Below are positions 23,101 to 35,481 of a stretch of 64,000 nucleotides of DNA, piece after piece. How positions within the stretch are numbered: position 1 is the first letter of the stretch; each line of letters opens with the position of its first letter. A program made the translations under genes and the position numbers. Source of the DNA: Chamaelirium japonicum (lineage: Eukaryota > Streptophyta > Magnoliopsida > Liliales > Melanthiaceae); assembly GCA_947650365.1 (NCBI GenBank), contig OX393549.1:16930896-16994895 (forward strand), given 5' to 3'. The notes beneath the pieces are model-generated. The model saw only the letters and a program-made list of their open reading frames with translations. It did no database searches and had not been told where the DNA came from.

Positions 23101-24708
23101 TATTTAACTATTTATCATTTCATTGCTTCTTTCAAGTAGAGGGGCCTCTTTTTTCTAATGTTCTACATATTCCTAGTTATGTGTGAAGATGAATATCATT
23201 TAGTTTGCATCAACATTGTTCTGTTGTTTTATTAGCATTTAATTTTTTTGTCAGAAATGCAAGGCCCACGCTCGTATTCGGGATCATGGTGTAATAATTG
23301 AGAGCACCTTATGATCCATTTGAAGAGAACATTCGATTGTACTTTTTACAAGGCTTGAGACATATCACATAAAAAATCATACACTCTAGTATTTAAGAAG
23401 TTTGATGATGGGATCTTTATGAAAGGTTTTTTATACTGCTAGTTGTAGTCTAATGGTCTCACCTCATTGTGACTGCAAGACATAGCATGGGTGTTGATTA
23501 ATTAAATGCATTTTTGTTTCTTCGTTATAGTTGAAATCGAAAATTGTATACATCAAAATACTTCTTTTATTATCTCAAAGGCTCCCTAAAAGTATTTAAT
23601 CCAAGTATTAGGACCTATTATAGCTTTTCCTAAAAATAAAAGATAAAAAAGCTAGATAATCAGGGAGCATGCTTGCTGCTCAAATGGCGAGAGATAAACG
23701 AATTATATTTTTGAGCCGTCCGATTTAACCAGTTGGGGTGAGTTTAATCCAATTATGACTTTAAACTAATTTAGGGTAATGCAAACTAAGATGTAATGCC
23801 TAGGAAGAAAAACTAAAATATTCAAAGATAATTAACAAATGTAAATAGACTATCTAGCACATATATTATCAAAAAATTATAAAATTTCAATTAAAGATAA
23901 CTAATGACCAAGAATTACTGAAGAATAATTAGATGAGTTTTATTTAAGCATAAGACACAATTAGTTCAAGATCTCAGTCACAATCGTGCCAAATATGCGA
24001 GACACAACACGTTACTTGTTCTAAATCAAGTATTCAACTTGTGCCTAATCAGCCATACGCGGATGCAAATACGGTATAGGAAGGCACCCACGTAAGCAAA
24101 GTCTTTGGTTTCAAGCAAGGTTGATGGGTCAGGGTTTTCGGGAAGCCAAGTATGGGAAAAGAACCTTAAACGACTAAATTCTCAAATCTGGAATTTCACT
24201 TAAACTCTGATAATCAGTCAAATCAGGGGTCAATTCAGGTCTACAAGTTGGGGGTTTTAGGCTTTTTATAACGTTAAGGATCTAATCTGTCAAAGAAAAC
24301 AAGTTTCACTATATTCGGATGAGTATCAGATGAGTTACGGATAAACCAAGGTGTTGGTTTCAAAATTCTAGCAACTAGGAATTTTCGGCTAGAAAGAGTT
24401 ATTGCTTTGGGTGAGGCCCGGGTTGTAGGGAATCAGATTTGTCGTAAAGAAACTTCCAACACAACTAAAGTAAGATCCAAAACGAAGGTAACTTGACAAA
24501 GGAGGCTTCACACCCCTCTAGCTTCGCACCGAAAACATGATTTCACATCATCGGTAGATCATTTCCCACAAACAAGAAGAAAATTGCAGCTGGAATGAAC
24601 TTTCAAGTTTTTATTAATAATTTAATATCATAAAACTGTCCTTTAAAAACCCTAATACAAGCCTTTAAATAGAAGAGGCATAAGAGATAAGGGAGAGCAA
24701 GATAGAGG

Positions 24709-24740
<32 letters not shown>

Positions 24741-25797
24741 TGTCTCGAAATCTGCACAGGTGGGACCCGTTTGAGATGTCGCGTCCTTACGGCATACTGC
24801 CAGCCAAAAGGAAGTCTGTTTCTTTTTTTATTTTATTTTTCTTTCCCGTTTTGCCCCTTCTGCGAGATCGAGCTCAAGTCTGACTCAAACTTAAACCATG
24901 CATGTACTCGTTGGGTCCATAACATGAAAATAACGACTAAAAACTGAATACATGTCCAAATAAATAAAATAAAGACACTTTGCTAGCTAAATCAACTTCT
25001 ATGCATCTGCTAGAAGTATCCGATCTCAGATCTGACACCGTCTTCTATGATATTTTTCTGGAAAGTATTGAACATCAAAACATCAGGTTGGGGTGAGTTT
25101 GATCCAGGTGCTCTTTTACCGTGGAAAATCATGCAGTTACCTCATGGGGAGTTAGCTGCGCCCACGAATGATATAAATACTAAATTTATAGGAGAGGGTT
25201 CTAATGCAACCTCATTGGAATTATGATGAAGTTATGCAATGTTATATGAAAATGCAACTACCAACTATGGCTTCAAAAATCTAACTTATGAAAACTTGAT
25301 GATCCTATATTCTTTAAAACTAATCTTTGGGTAATCCAACTATGATGCAATGCCTAAGATGAAAAACTAAAGTCTTCAAAGACTTGACAAAATGAAATAG
25401 ACTATTTAGCACTTATATCATTAAAGATTACAGATTTTCAATTAGAGATAACTAATGATCAAGAACTAGTAAAGAACAAATAAGATGTGATAGATTAAAG
25501 CTTTAAACACAGTTAGTTTAAGATCTCGGTCGCAATTGTGCCAAGCCATATTTTGACCATTTAGGATCATGATCAGACTACTTAGGTTTGTAAATTGACT
25601 CTAATTAGGGCATCTGTTCGGTCGACCCGTATAGTCTGATCAGTCGGTTTACTTGATCCTTGTATATTCAGTAAACAACGGAAATCCGATTCAAAAGATA
25701 CTTTTCATGATTTTCGTAGACATGGTTTTTTGAAATCTATGATCAAAGTGGATTTTCATTACAAACCATTAGATCATGGAAATCCAAACTATATGCA

Positions 25798-25848
<51 letters not shown>

Positions 25849-27670
25849 CTCTAAAGGTTAACTAAATAATTAATGCAATTTTATCTGAACCTAGAGAGAT
25901 TGTACCACCAAGTGTGTTGCAGTCTTGTGATCCTCATCTTTTGACACTTTGTCTTCATCAATAAGCCAAGCCATGTGATAGAGCATTCTCACACACAAAC
26001 TCGACTATATAATTTACCAATACAAGCTCGCCGCATTCTCCTCCGATCATTTGGCTCCTTCCTTGTTGTCAAAATTTATTAAATAAACCAGTTAACCAAA
26101 TTAATCCAATTTTTTCTAAGATTTTTCAAACTTTAATTGGTATCTCATCAGGATCTAGTGTTTTACCTTTATGCATCATTTTCAGTCTTCTACATTTCCG
26201 CTATTTTAATGGAACGATAGTAAGCATGGCAATCCCTAAATTGTGGTTGTTCTAGATACACTCCTTCAATGGGGTGTTCTCATTCATTAATTTATGAAAG
26301 TAGCATTCCCATCTGTCTTTAATTCCATCGTCTTTCGTCAAGATAGTGTTACCTTCGCTTTTGCTACACTTGATCTATATCTCTAGTTTTCCTTTTCCTC
26401 ATTCTAGCTAGTTTGTATTTTTCTCTCGCACTTTCCCGGGAACCTAGTTTATCATACAAGTTAGCAAAAGCTGTGAATTAGGTTTTGAAAAATGATCGAT
26501 TGTTGTTTTATTTATTTATTCTCTTTGAATGCTGATATATTGACTGACCCTTATAGAATTGGTTGATTGTTTATCTGGGTGTAAACAGGCAAGATTTGTG
26601 ATGCTGTTGAAGTGGCCGGAAAGAATGTCCTGCAAACATCTTCAGTTGTGACGACGGGGATCACATCTCACAGGTACTACTCGTTTATGTTGTGTCTGGA
26701 ATCTAAGTCGCGAAGGTGGGATAAGGTCTCTGTTATGCTGGAGTGACTTGAACATTGCCAAAATCTACTAGCAATTTCACCCAAGTTCAACTTCCTTCTC
26801 CCCACCATAGTTCCTGATGATTGTTCTTAACCTTCAACAATTGGTCCCAAATATGATATAAACTCATTACTATAACCATCGAGGTTTGTCTCGTCTATTT
26901 GAGATCGGCTTTATGGATCCTTCTTTGTCAGTCATCCCTCTTAAGGGCTATCTCTGTCGTCACTGATCAATAATGAGACCATCATGGAGAGACTGCATCA
27001 TTTTTCAGTTAGACCTTTGAACTTTCATAGTGAGTTTTGCATTCCTGTTTCATCAAATCTCCGGTTTGATATTTGAATCTGTAGCCTTGACATACAAAGT
27101 TCTTGTTAATGACTCGGTCATGTTTTCCTTTGTTTTTTTTAATATTGAACATGAACTATCATTCCCAAACAATTCTCCCATTTGCTGCCCTTTGTTATTA
27201 AAAAATCTAATTAGTCGTGATTTTTTTTTAAAAAAAAATCCATGTTCGTGTTTTAATCCCGATTGCTTGCGTTTGAATCCCGTTATGTACTACTCAAAAA
27301 CATGTTCGAACATCTGTATGTATATAGTTTTAAAATTTTCCCTATTCTTCCTACTATTTCCCCTAGCCAATTGTTTCCCACTTCCAACTTGGTAACAATG
27401 TTGCTTCCCTGTTGCCTCTTTAAGTTTTTATTTGAGGCCATGAAGTATATATCAGGCTAACAGTGGTGGTGGTGCAGGTTTGGGGAGCAGGCAGGTGAGA
27501 TCACGAACGAAGGCCTCGGAGCCGCAGGGCATGCCATTGGAACAGCATGGGCCGTCTTCAAGATTCGGAAAGCACTTAATCCGAAGAGCTCCTTGAAACC
27601 GGCTACCCTGGCCAGGACAGCTGCTAAGGCAGCAGCTGCTGATCTGAAGTCCAAGAAGACCAAAAAGTGA
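20115..27670 (+). CDS. ERD7: ERD7-like senescence/dehydration-associated protein, four exons, 498 aa
   Basis: Exons 20115-21166, 22865-23031, 26589-26673 and 27478-27670 join in frame (all GT-AG introns) to 499 codons including TGA. ERD7-family proteins carry a C-terminal senescence domain and bind lipids; they are induced by drought, cold and senescence and in plants associate with membranes and lipid droplets. Residues 1-110 are Pro/Ser-rich with repeated 'LYP' motifs ('SLYPQV', 'PLYPTL', 'TLYPSI'). Residues 105-190 form the family's N-terminal conserved block ('[17 protein letters not shown]', '[14 protein letters not shown]', 'HYFFSL'). The senescence domain spans about 280-475: '[20 protein letters not shown]', '[15 protein letters not shown]', '[12 protein letters not shown]', '[28 protein letters not shown]'. 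Start context AGCAATGGC is favourable. Exon 1 is strikingly GC-rich at third positions, unlike exons 2-4. The gene looks complete and intact; the symbol reflects family similarity, not proven orthology. Confidence 0.93.
21167..22864 (+). other. ERD7-like intron 1
   Basis: The donor AAAAG|GTTGGTGC and acceptor TTCATAG|GGTTAAG split the Arg codon of 'KRV'. The sequence is AT-rich with a short run of related GACTAGxCCC motifs near 21640-21790; no element ends were recognised. Confidence 0.85.
23032..26588 (+). other. ERD7-like intron 2 with internal direct repeat and microsatellites
   Basis: Donor TTTG|GTATGTCA and acceptor AAACAG|GCAAGA split a Gly codon. Two diverged direct copies lie at 23734-24000 and 25086-25555 (shared motifs TTGGGGTGAGTTT, ATAACTAATGA and AAGATCTC). 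A (GA)n tract lies at 24712-24740 and a (TG)n tract at 25798-25848. The duplicated block suggests old retroelement DNA, without proof. Confidence 0.8.
26674..27477 (+). other. ERD7-like intron 3
   Basis: Donor CACAG|GTACTA and acceptor GGTGCAG|GTTTGGG keep the frame 'SHR-FGEQ'. No further features were recognised. Confidence 0.85.
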
Positions 27671-27982
27671 ATCACCTGCTTTTTCGACCCCCTCGGTGTC
27701 GTGTGTTTATGTTTTGCTCTTGTTGTGTGGTTTAATCTTTGTAAAGCTCAGGCCATCTCTGCTGATATATAGGGAATACTACTATAACTTTGGGTGATTT
27801 TTTTTTTATATGATCTGATTTCGAATCCGTTACTTTTTTTTACTGATGATGTCTCTTCTGTCGCCGAGTTTGTTGTGTACTAAAATTCAAGAATTGGCTG
27901 TTAACGATCCGATCCCATTGTGCTGTCTCTCTACATGTTAAACCATAGGGGACTTCAATTATTTCTTGTTTGTGTTGCCATG

Positions 27983-28015
<33 letters not shown>

Positions 28016-28888
28016 GGGGGGTTAAGTGGCTATGTAAACTGTTTTTGCATCAAACTCGTAATGTGTTTTTTTCTGCAATATATGTTTATACTTATTGACT
28101 AACATTATAAGGAAAATTGGTATTTAACTAGTGTGTTAAGTGGACAAGAAAACATGACAGCTAGACAATACAAATCATTGAAGATCTTGTGATTAGTCTA
28201 GGGAGTGAGTTGCAATTAAGGAAATATAATTATATCACCTCTTGCAAAGGAAGTTGTAGTTAAGGAAATATAATTATCTCACCTCTTGCAAAGGAAGTAG
28301 TAGTACATTTAAATCAAAGTGATGAGATTTTATTTTTCTTTCTTTAAGAGCAGAGAAATGTATGGTTTTGACTCAAAATTAAGCCAAATGGGGAGATTGT
28401 TACCACCTGAATATTCTCACATTGTTGGTTTAATTTGTGTGTTCACGTCGGTGGAGGGATAGGATTTAACTAACAAATAAACATAACATAAACGGGTGGA
28501 GGGGCAGGATTTAACTAACAAATAAACATAACATAAACGGGTGCCTGAAAGATGCAATTAGGTTGCAGTTTTGCACTCATTAGCCCTAATTGGAGGACCA
28601 ATTGATAAAAAAAATCGTCCGCACAAGTTCGGACTGAAATAGAAAATTTAACAATTCGCACAAAATTTTGGTTATTTCGTAGGAAATTTGTCGACATTTA
28701 CTTCCCTGTAGGGAGCAGTTCTCCAAGGTTCCCCTAGAATATGGAAGTAACTAGACTAAAAGGAAAGACAACGGGAATTCATGCCTTCTAAGGAATATCC
28801 CCAAAGTTTTGGCCAAAAAATTCCAGATTATCAGTACCATATAGGACGTACCTTACCGCACCAACATGCTAACTTAGGTGATTGAATC
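27671..28888. other. 3' flank of ERD7-like gene with short tandem duplications
   Basis: The 3' untranslated region starts here; I could not place a poly(A) site. A (GA)n-G(n) tract lies at 27981-28021. Two local duplications are present: a roughly 50-bp unit (28210-28259/28260-28306, with TTGCAAAGGAAGT) and a 45-bp unit (28450-28494/28495-28540, with GGATTTAACTAACAAATAAA). Confidence 0.6.
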
Positions 28889-29358
28889 TGTTAGATACCC
28901 TCACGTCCCAAAACCCGGGTTGTAAGGCGAGGTCCACAGGGGGTATATATTAAACGGGTGATGGGTGCCTCCCTCACCGATGTGGGACTATTCATCAACA
29001 CTCCCCCTCACGTGGAGGGCGTCTGGCAAGGATCCTCCCATGCGGAGCACGCATGGCAAGGCACGATTGGTAGGAAGCACCCGGAGCGGGAGCAGGAGCA
29101 AGAGACGGACCAGCTCGGATACCATGTTAGATACCCTCACGTCCCAAAACCCGGGTCGTAAGGGGAGGTCCACAGGGGGTATATTAAGCAGGTGATGGGT
29201 GCCTCTCTCACCGATGTGGGACTATTCGTCAACACTCCCCCTCACGCGGAGGGCGTGTGGCAAGGATCCTCCCACACGGAGCACGCATGGCAAGGCACAA
29301 TTGGTGGGGAGCACCTGGAGCGGGAGCATGAGCAAGAGACGGATCAGCTCTGATACCA
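28889..29358 (-). mobile_element. tandem TRIM retrotransposon (LTR-internal-LTR-internal)
   Basis: Two LTRs of about 110 bp (28889-29000 and 29125-29234; start TGTTAGATACCC, end TCAACA) alternate with two internal segments of about 125 bp ending in the complement of the Met-tRNA primer-binding site (GCTCTGATACCA at 29347-29358, mutated to GCTCGGATACCA in the first). A third LTR is missing beyond TGTTA. The same family appears complete at 46048-46390. TRIMs encode no protein and rely on enzymes from other retrotransposons. Confidence 0.8.
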
Positions 29359-29481
29359 TGTTACCGTCAGAACCGGTGGACTTCCTCAACAGAATAATTG
29401 AAAGAAAAATGGTAAAGATATGGAGGTTATGGTGAAAATATCAACTTCCAGCAATTGTCTTAAATTTTCTTCTCACAGCGT

Positions 29482-29710
29482 CATGGGCAGCTCTACATAT
29501 GGATGAGTGGGGTCAATTGACCCCACTCACCGATTCAAATCTATTAAAAAATCTATTAAATTTTTATTTTTGTTATAAGTTATTAAGTTTTAACTGTTGG
29601 TTTGACCCCACTCCATCGATTCACCAAATCCTATTTCTCACCATCACATGAAAAATATTTTTTAATATAATTTTTGACCCCATTAATATAAATTCCTGGA
29701 GCCGCCACTG
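29482..29710. mobile_element. hAT-type MITE with TSD CACAGCGT
   Basis: The flanks CACAGCGT at 29474-29481 and 29711-29718 are identical 8-mers. The right end, GGAGCCGCCACTG, is the same type as the right end of the element at 34955-35469. The inside is AT-rich and non-coding. Confidence 0.7.
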
Positions 29711-29939
29711 CACAGCGTACTGATTCCTAGATGCAACTTCCACTAATCAAGTTTAGTCTTCGGTCACTTTATTAGAAATTATATCTATCAGAATATTTAA
29801 TCTTTCAAATCGATGAAACCTTAAGAAATTGTGTTAAAACATTAAAATGGGTCCAGCAGTAGTACCTTATTGACATAATGGATAGTCGGGCTCTGAGCGC
29901 CTCTGGTTTCTTTCCCTCTTTGGCCTAGGGTTAGGGCTC

Positions 29940-30113
29940 CTCGATTCCTATCAATACAACGGAATCGAACGGCCCGAAACACTTTTCGCTGTTACTGTAG
30001 CCGCTACAGTAACAGCAAAAAATGTTTAGGCTGCTCGATCGAAAATCCAATTAAAATCGGACGGTTCGCTGTTACGGTGCGGGAGCGGGTTTCTGGTGCG
30101 GTGCGGGACGGTT
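29940..30113. repeat. degenerate relative of the 18264-18878 foldback
   Basis: It shares the palindromic core GCTGTTACTGTAGCCGCTAC and the GGAATCGAACGG-type arm with the foldback at 18264-18878, but the outer arms have decayed. Confidence 0.55.
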
Positions 30114-30430
30114 CACATTGGCCTGATATAGAGAAGAGGATCATCCTGCAAATATTTAGATATTATCCATGGAAAAGTATGGCTAATCACAGATATGGAC
30201 CAAGAAACTCTTCCATGAAAATGTACCGGAACAGGTAAGGAGGCATCACTGATTTCAAAACTGAAGCCATCTGGAGCACCATAACCAAGGGGGGAGGCAC
30301 TTGCAAAAATCTGAAATTTCAATTAGTCCTGTCAGCATACAAAACCAATTTTTTGAAGAAAAAAAATTAGCAAGAAGATATATTTAGAACATGAGAAGAT
30401 GAACCAAAAGTTTTTGATCCACACCATTTG

Positions 30431-30725
30431 GTAGTGTGAAATCTGAGTGTGATTCACTTGTTAGAAAGAGCAATATTAACAAAAAATGAACATTAAATGT
30501 CATTGAATGAGTATTTATCATCTTTATGGTAGGTTTTTAATATAATTTAATAGTGAGCCACGTTCACAGGTGTCACAACATGGGAGAGAGACTTCCATTT
30601 TAGTATTATGCTACTAGTAAAAAACTCGGGCAATACCCGAATGTGCTTGATGCACGCCATTTGGTAAAGACGACATTGCTACTGTTCGAAGAAGTGTGAA
30701 ATCTGAAGTGAGTTGATTCACTTGT

Positions 30726-30789
<64 letters not shown>

Positions 30790-30960
30790 TTAACATTAAA
30801 TGGCCATTAAATGTCATTAAATAAAAATTTATTATCTTTATGGTAGGTTTTTAAATGAATTTAAAAGAGAGCCACGGTCACACACGAAAGAAGAATTCTA
30901 GCTCTTTAAAATACGTCCACGTGTCACAACACGGGAGGGAGGCTTCCATTTTAGTATAGA
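30431..30960. repeat. diverged direct duplication with a (GA)n expansion in the second copy
   Basis: Copies at 30431-30613 and 30690-30960 share GTGTGAAATCTGA, TTTATGGTAGGTTTTTAA, CACGTGTCACAACA-like and GGCTTCCATTTTAGTAT motifs. The second copy contains about 62 bp of (GA)n (30723-30784) where the first has GAAAGAG. The repeat class is unknown. Confidence 0.6.
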
Positions 30961-31041
30961 TACATATATAGATTAGACTATTAGATTCACTAGGTTCGTA
31001 GCCTAGACCACTACAGGTTAGCATAAAATGGTATGTGTATG

Positions 31042-31603
31042 TAGGGCTGTTGCCGAGTTGGGGTCGGGCCACCCCATTCCCATGCCCGGCCCATACTTAT
31101 GAGTGTGTGGCCATGCCCGGCCCGTGCCCAAATTAAAATTTTTGGGATTGGCCCAAACCCGGCCTAAAATCTTTTTACGAAGCCCAAACCCAAGCCTGAC
31201 CCATATTAAACTCGCATTTCTAGCGCAGTATATACCTAAATCTTTTTTTCTTCTCTTCCTCTTGATCAGACAATAAAAGTAGAAAATATAGTATTGGTTA
31301 TGCTATACATTAAAAGGATATATGTAAAATAATGCTCTTTAAGTCCAATCCATTGATATTTGTAATGTCGGCGCTTTTAAGACTATGTATTTATTGTATA
31401 TAAAAATAAAAAATAAAAAATTTCAGGCTCGGTTCGAGCTTCGGTTCGGGTTAGTGGTTGCCCATACCCGGCCCAAAGCATAGTCGGGCTTGAATGTTCG
31501 AGCCCAGCCCGGACCATAGACCAATCAAACTCTGTCCAAACTATGCCCAAATCGGGATAGACCCAATGGGCCCCGGGCTGGACCGAGCCCATTAACAGCC
31601 CTA
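31042..31603. mobile_element. hAT-type MITE (562 bp)
   Basis: Ends TAGGGCTGTT and AACAGCCCTA are perfect 10-bp inverted repeats. The flanks TGTGTATG (31034-31041) and CGTGTATG (31604-31611) match at 7 of 8 bases. The interior is rich in GGCCC/GGGCC-type motifs and has no gene. Confidence 0.75.
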
Positions 31604-31611
31604 CGTGTATG

Positions 31612-32880
31612 TGTGTCAATGGATGTATGATAGCGAACGGTGTGCAATGGGCCCCGGGCCGGCGGCCTGCCTGACCACAGGAAAGCAGGCCCTGCTAACC
31701 TCCTTTGTATAGATAACTTGGGCTAGTGCCCTAATGACATGAGATTCATTTGCTGTCACTAACACATAATTGGAGGGTCATAAGAACTGGCTCAAGCTAA
31801 CCAGTTTAATAATCAGGTAACCTAAACAACCAACAAATACACCCAAATTAAGCAAGACTTGACTGAAATTACAATTTTCCCATGATCATTAAAAAATTTA
31901 AAAACTATAAAAAAAAAAAAAAAATACTAGAAGTAAAAAAACTTTGAACCCTTAAGGTACTAGAATGACTTAAATTGACACCTAATGACTCCTACAAACC
32001 TACTAACATGAGTACTAAACTAAAACTCTGACACCCGCGCAACTGACTGAGATTGATCAATGATTCTCCTGCATCAATAGTTATGCCCAACAAGCCTGTA
32101 TAATGAGAACTAGAATTAGAAAGAATATACAGAGAATTACAAACACTTGACATTCGAATGAGCACAAATACAGGGGACTCTATGATGAATATTATTAAGA
32201 CTTGTCAACTAGATTTACAGTAAAGCTTAAGAGCTTAAGACGTAAGTTCAATGGCTAATATGTAAATCTTGTAGATCTATACTAAGCAAAGGTTTAAGTT
32301 GAATGACACATTTTGTCTATTCATATCTCTCATAAGTACTCCATACAACTTCTTTTGAATTTGATTTTCTATTTTTCATTCTTGTGAGAAATTGTTATAA
32401 AAAAGTTAGTTTTTTATTGGTAGAATGAAACTTGTGTTTTAACTTTAGTCCTATATTGCTCGGGGAGCGTGCAAGATGTGTAAATTTAAGAAAACGCCTC
32501 TCTTACGAGCTTATAGCAACACATGAGCCAATGTTTACACCCACCACAGACGTGTGCACGTGCACCAAGCCGAGCACGGGCTCGGGCTCAGGTCATGGAC
32601 ATGAGCCGCGTGACCGTGAATGGGCTTAGGTTTTTTTTTTTGCCAAATTAGTATTTTTTTAATTAATTGTTTAAAATTTCAACTGTGTTTTATTGTTTTT
32701 GTTACCGAGTGCTACTCGTGGGAAGACGTTACATAACTTACATGCGGCTCGTGGGTAGACGATGTAACCATCCAATCTCATTTAATGGGGGAGACGTTAT
32801 GAGATTAATTCTGAAGTTTGCAAATATAATAAGAGTTATGCCTATGCAATAACTCTCTCTTAAACTCGTAGGGTAACAAC
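31612..32880. other. unassigned AT-rich intergenic DNA
   Basis: No coding sequence, terminal repeats or RNA genes were recognised. A poly(A) run lies near 31909-31924. Confidence 0.5.
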
Positions 32881-33444
32881 TAGGGTTGCAACTTGGGTGG
32901 GCCAACCCAAACTAAAATTGAATTTGAGCGAGCTTGGATTGGGATTTTACTTGTATGTGTTAGGCTTGGGTTGAAAAATCCCCACCTGATATCAATTCAG
33001 ATTGGATTGGGAAGATGCTTCAAGCAACCCGACCCAACCGAAAACTCATCCATTTAGTAAATAGTAATATAATATAATATTGAATAGGTCCGATCCAAAT
33101 CCATTTGTTAGAATGTTAGATAATCCGTTAAATACAAACTGAGGTGGCACTGTGGTGGAGCTTTGATGGGTATTTATCCCGCTTCTAATGGCCACCGTTG
33201 GATGGGCATTTATCCATCCACCGATGAATCATTACGTGTATAAGATGCTAAGAATTGCTTTATGTGTTGTACTGTCACAAAGGAACCGTTATATGTTGAT
33301 TAATTCTCCTCTACCATGTTGAAATCGGCTCACCTGTCCCGCACAACCCGACCTCGGGTTGGGTTGGGTTGGGCTTGGGAAGAGGTCTCAACCTCATGGA
33401 TTGGGATTGAGTTGACCCCTCAACCCGCCCGAGTTGTAGCCCTA
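32881..33444. mobile_element. hAT-type MITE with TSD GTAACAAC
   Basis: Termini TAGGGTTGCAAC and GTTGTAGCCCTA are imperfect inverted repeats, and GTAACAAC occurs exactly on both sides (32873-32880 and 33445-33452). The inside is filled with GGGTTGGG/CAACCC-like motifs on alternating strands. Confidence 0.8.
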
Positions 33445-33514
33445 GTAACAACTGGTTGGTGTCTTGGCTTGTGCCACTGACTCCTCCACTTGGTGTTGTT
33501 TGGTCTGGACCAGA

Positions 33515-33650
33515 TTGTAGATACCCTCACGTCCCAAAACCCGGGTCCTAAGGGGAGGTGCACCAGAGGGTATTTAAGCACACCATCACCCAACCCTTAG
33601 CCGATGTGGGACTAAACCCAACTAAGGTGTGCTTGTTGGCACAGAGTGTG
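33515..33650 (-). mobile_element. TRIM-related LTR fragment
   Basis: The segment begins TGTAGATACCCTCACGTCCC and continues AAAACCCGGG and GATGTGGGAC, as in the TRIM LTRs at 28889 and 46048, but the second half differs and no primer-binding site is visible. It is probably a solo LTR or fragment of a related family. Confidence 0.5.
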
Positions 33651-33659
33651 TGAGCCCTC

Positions 33660-34520
33660 CACATGCCCCCACTTTGGCTGCGCTGCTCCTGGGTCTTTCC
33701 GAGATCTTCGGATAGATGGCTGCTTCTAGTTGATTTGGGCTAGTAACTTACCCTAGCTTAGGACTTGTACTAGCCCTTTGTAAATAGTCTGTCAACAACT
33801 AAAGTATAGCTAGATCATTAATAAGATTAATTAATGATAGATACCTGCTCAACATGGATGAACTAAGCCACCACCACCAAGTCCAGCATGTTCCTAACCC
33901 AAGCACCTTGCATACATCCATTTGCAAAGTAGACAATGGCAACCAACTCCTCGTAAAGATCACCACAACCATACCAAAAAGGAGTTCATATTGGCACCAC
34001 AGTCTTCTACAAGCACAACCACACTAGAAATTAATAAAATGACCTATGAGCCCCAAAAACTATTCCCGAGTAAACCCCGCCGCAACCCTGTTGCCGTCAG
34101 TACCGGTGTTCCCACCACTGCTCGCTACTGCTGGTGCTCCGATCCCACTGCCACTGATGTCCTGTACTGCAAGCCGCCGTTAACCTAGCTTGGCCTTCCT
34201 CCACCGCCGCCACCTTCTTACTATCATTATCTTCAGAATGGGGAAGAAGAGTCGGAAGGAGGAGGGAGGAGGAAAAAGATGATGATTGTGGGCTACAAGA
34301 GCACCAGCAGCGATGGAGGCATGCGGAGACTCGATCGATATTTGGTGAGAAAAAAAAAATGCTTTATACTCATGAAGTTGGCAAGCTTCGAACTATTGTC
34401 TCTCTTGTGTAATGGTACTTACAAGCACCGCTCTAATCACGATATGTATATCTCTTTAAAAGAAAAACAAACCCACCTGGTGTTATTTGGATTTTGGAGA
34501 ACTGGCAAGAGACATATAAA
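33660..34520. other. unassigned intergenic DNA
   Basis: Short ORFs have no recognisable domains. I see no convincing gene or element ends. Confidence 0.45.
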
Positions 34521-34528
34521 TACATAAT

Positions 34529-34856
34529 ATACAAAAACCTCCACCTCATTTCATATTGATACATCAAAAAATTTATTTCAAGAATTTGAACCCTCAACTA
34601 TGCTTTGTCTCTATTTACTCCCCCTTTGTTGTCTTTTATTCCAAAACTACCCTTGCCCTAGTAAGAATAAGTTAACTATTTTAAAAATCATTTGAGTTTT
34701 ATTGAAAATGGAAATGATACTTTTGAGATAAAAAGTTGATGGAGGGAGCAAAATTCAGACAGAGCATAGCTCAGGAATCAAATTGTTCGAAAACAAAGTT
34801 TAGGAAACAATATGAAATGAGGTGTATATTTCAGGAGAGTTTTTTTAATTTGTAGG
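34529..34856. mobile_element. MITE with roughly 110-bp inverted arms
   Basis: Left arm (ACCTCATTTCATATTG, then AACTATGCTTTGTCT) faces the right arm (AGACAGAGCATAGCT, then CAATATGAAATGAGGT). The long, moderately diverged TIRs resemble Mutator-like MITEs. A 9-bp duplication is not clear. Confidence 0.6.
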
Positions 34857-34954
34857 TCCTTCTTTTTGTTAAGTGCTGTGGTACTTACAAAAATATTGTG
34901 GTGCAAATATTAATAACCTTCGCCCCTGACCTGAATATTGTTATTGGATCCGAC

Positions 34955-35469
34955 CAGGGGCGAAACCATATGGGGGCAAGGAGGGGCTAAAGCCCCTCCC
35001 CCCCCCCCTCTCTCCCTAAATTAAAAAAAAATGGAGGAGTAGCAGAGCTATATAGCCAAATCATTTGACAAATGCCATACTTCTTGCTTATTGGACATTT
35101 TGAATCTCATTGGAGACATTTTGCAACATCTGGCCAAGCAAAGTTGGCAACCTAAAGTTGGTAAACGAGTTGGCTATCTATCTCCATTGTCCTAATCGGC
35201 CTCTTCTCCCCTCTTGTGAATCAGAATCACAGGTTTGTTGGTTTGCAGTGGTGCTCTGAATCCTGAGACTGCACTGTGAGTACGTGACCTGCGCCGTCTA
35301 TATCACCGTTCAAAGTAAAAATTCAGACTGTGGGTATTTTAAATTTTTTTTGGATCGGGGCTTAACCCCCGAACCCCAGAACAAGGGGCTATCAACCTAT
35401 CGCCCCCCTATAACTGTAAGTGCTATAACTATAAGCTCCTCCTTCTAGAAATTCCTGGCTCCGCCACTG
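34955..35469. mobile_element. hAT-type element with TSD GATCCGAC
   Basis: Exact 8-bp flanks GATCCGAC lie at 34947-34954 and 35470-35477. Ends CAGGGGCGAAACCA and TGGCTCCGCCACTG form imperfect inverted repeats. The inside has no ORF of note. Confidence 0.8.
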
Positions 35470-35481
35470 GATCCGACGTTG

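Noticed and set aside
33922..34527. Two ORFs upstream of the 34529 MITE
   Set aside because: Low-complexity products without domains and no sign of splicing or conservation.
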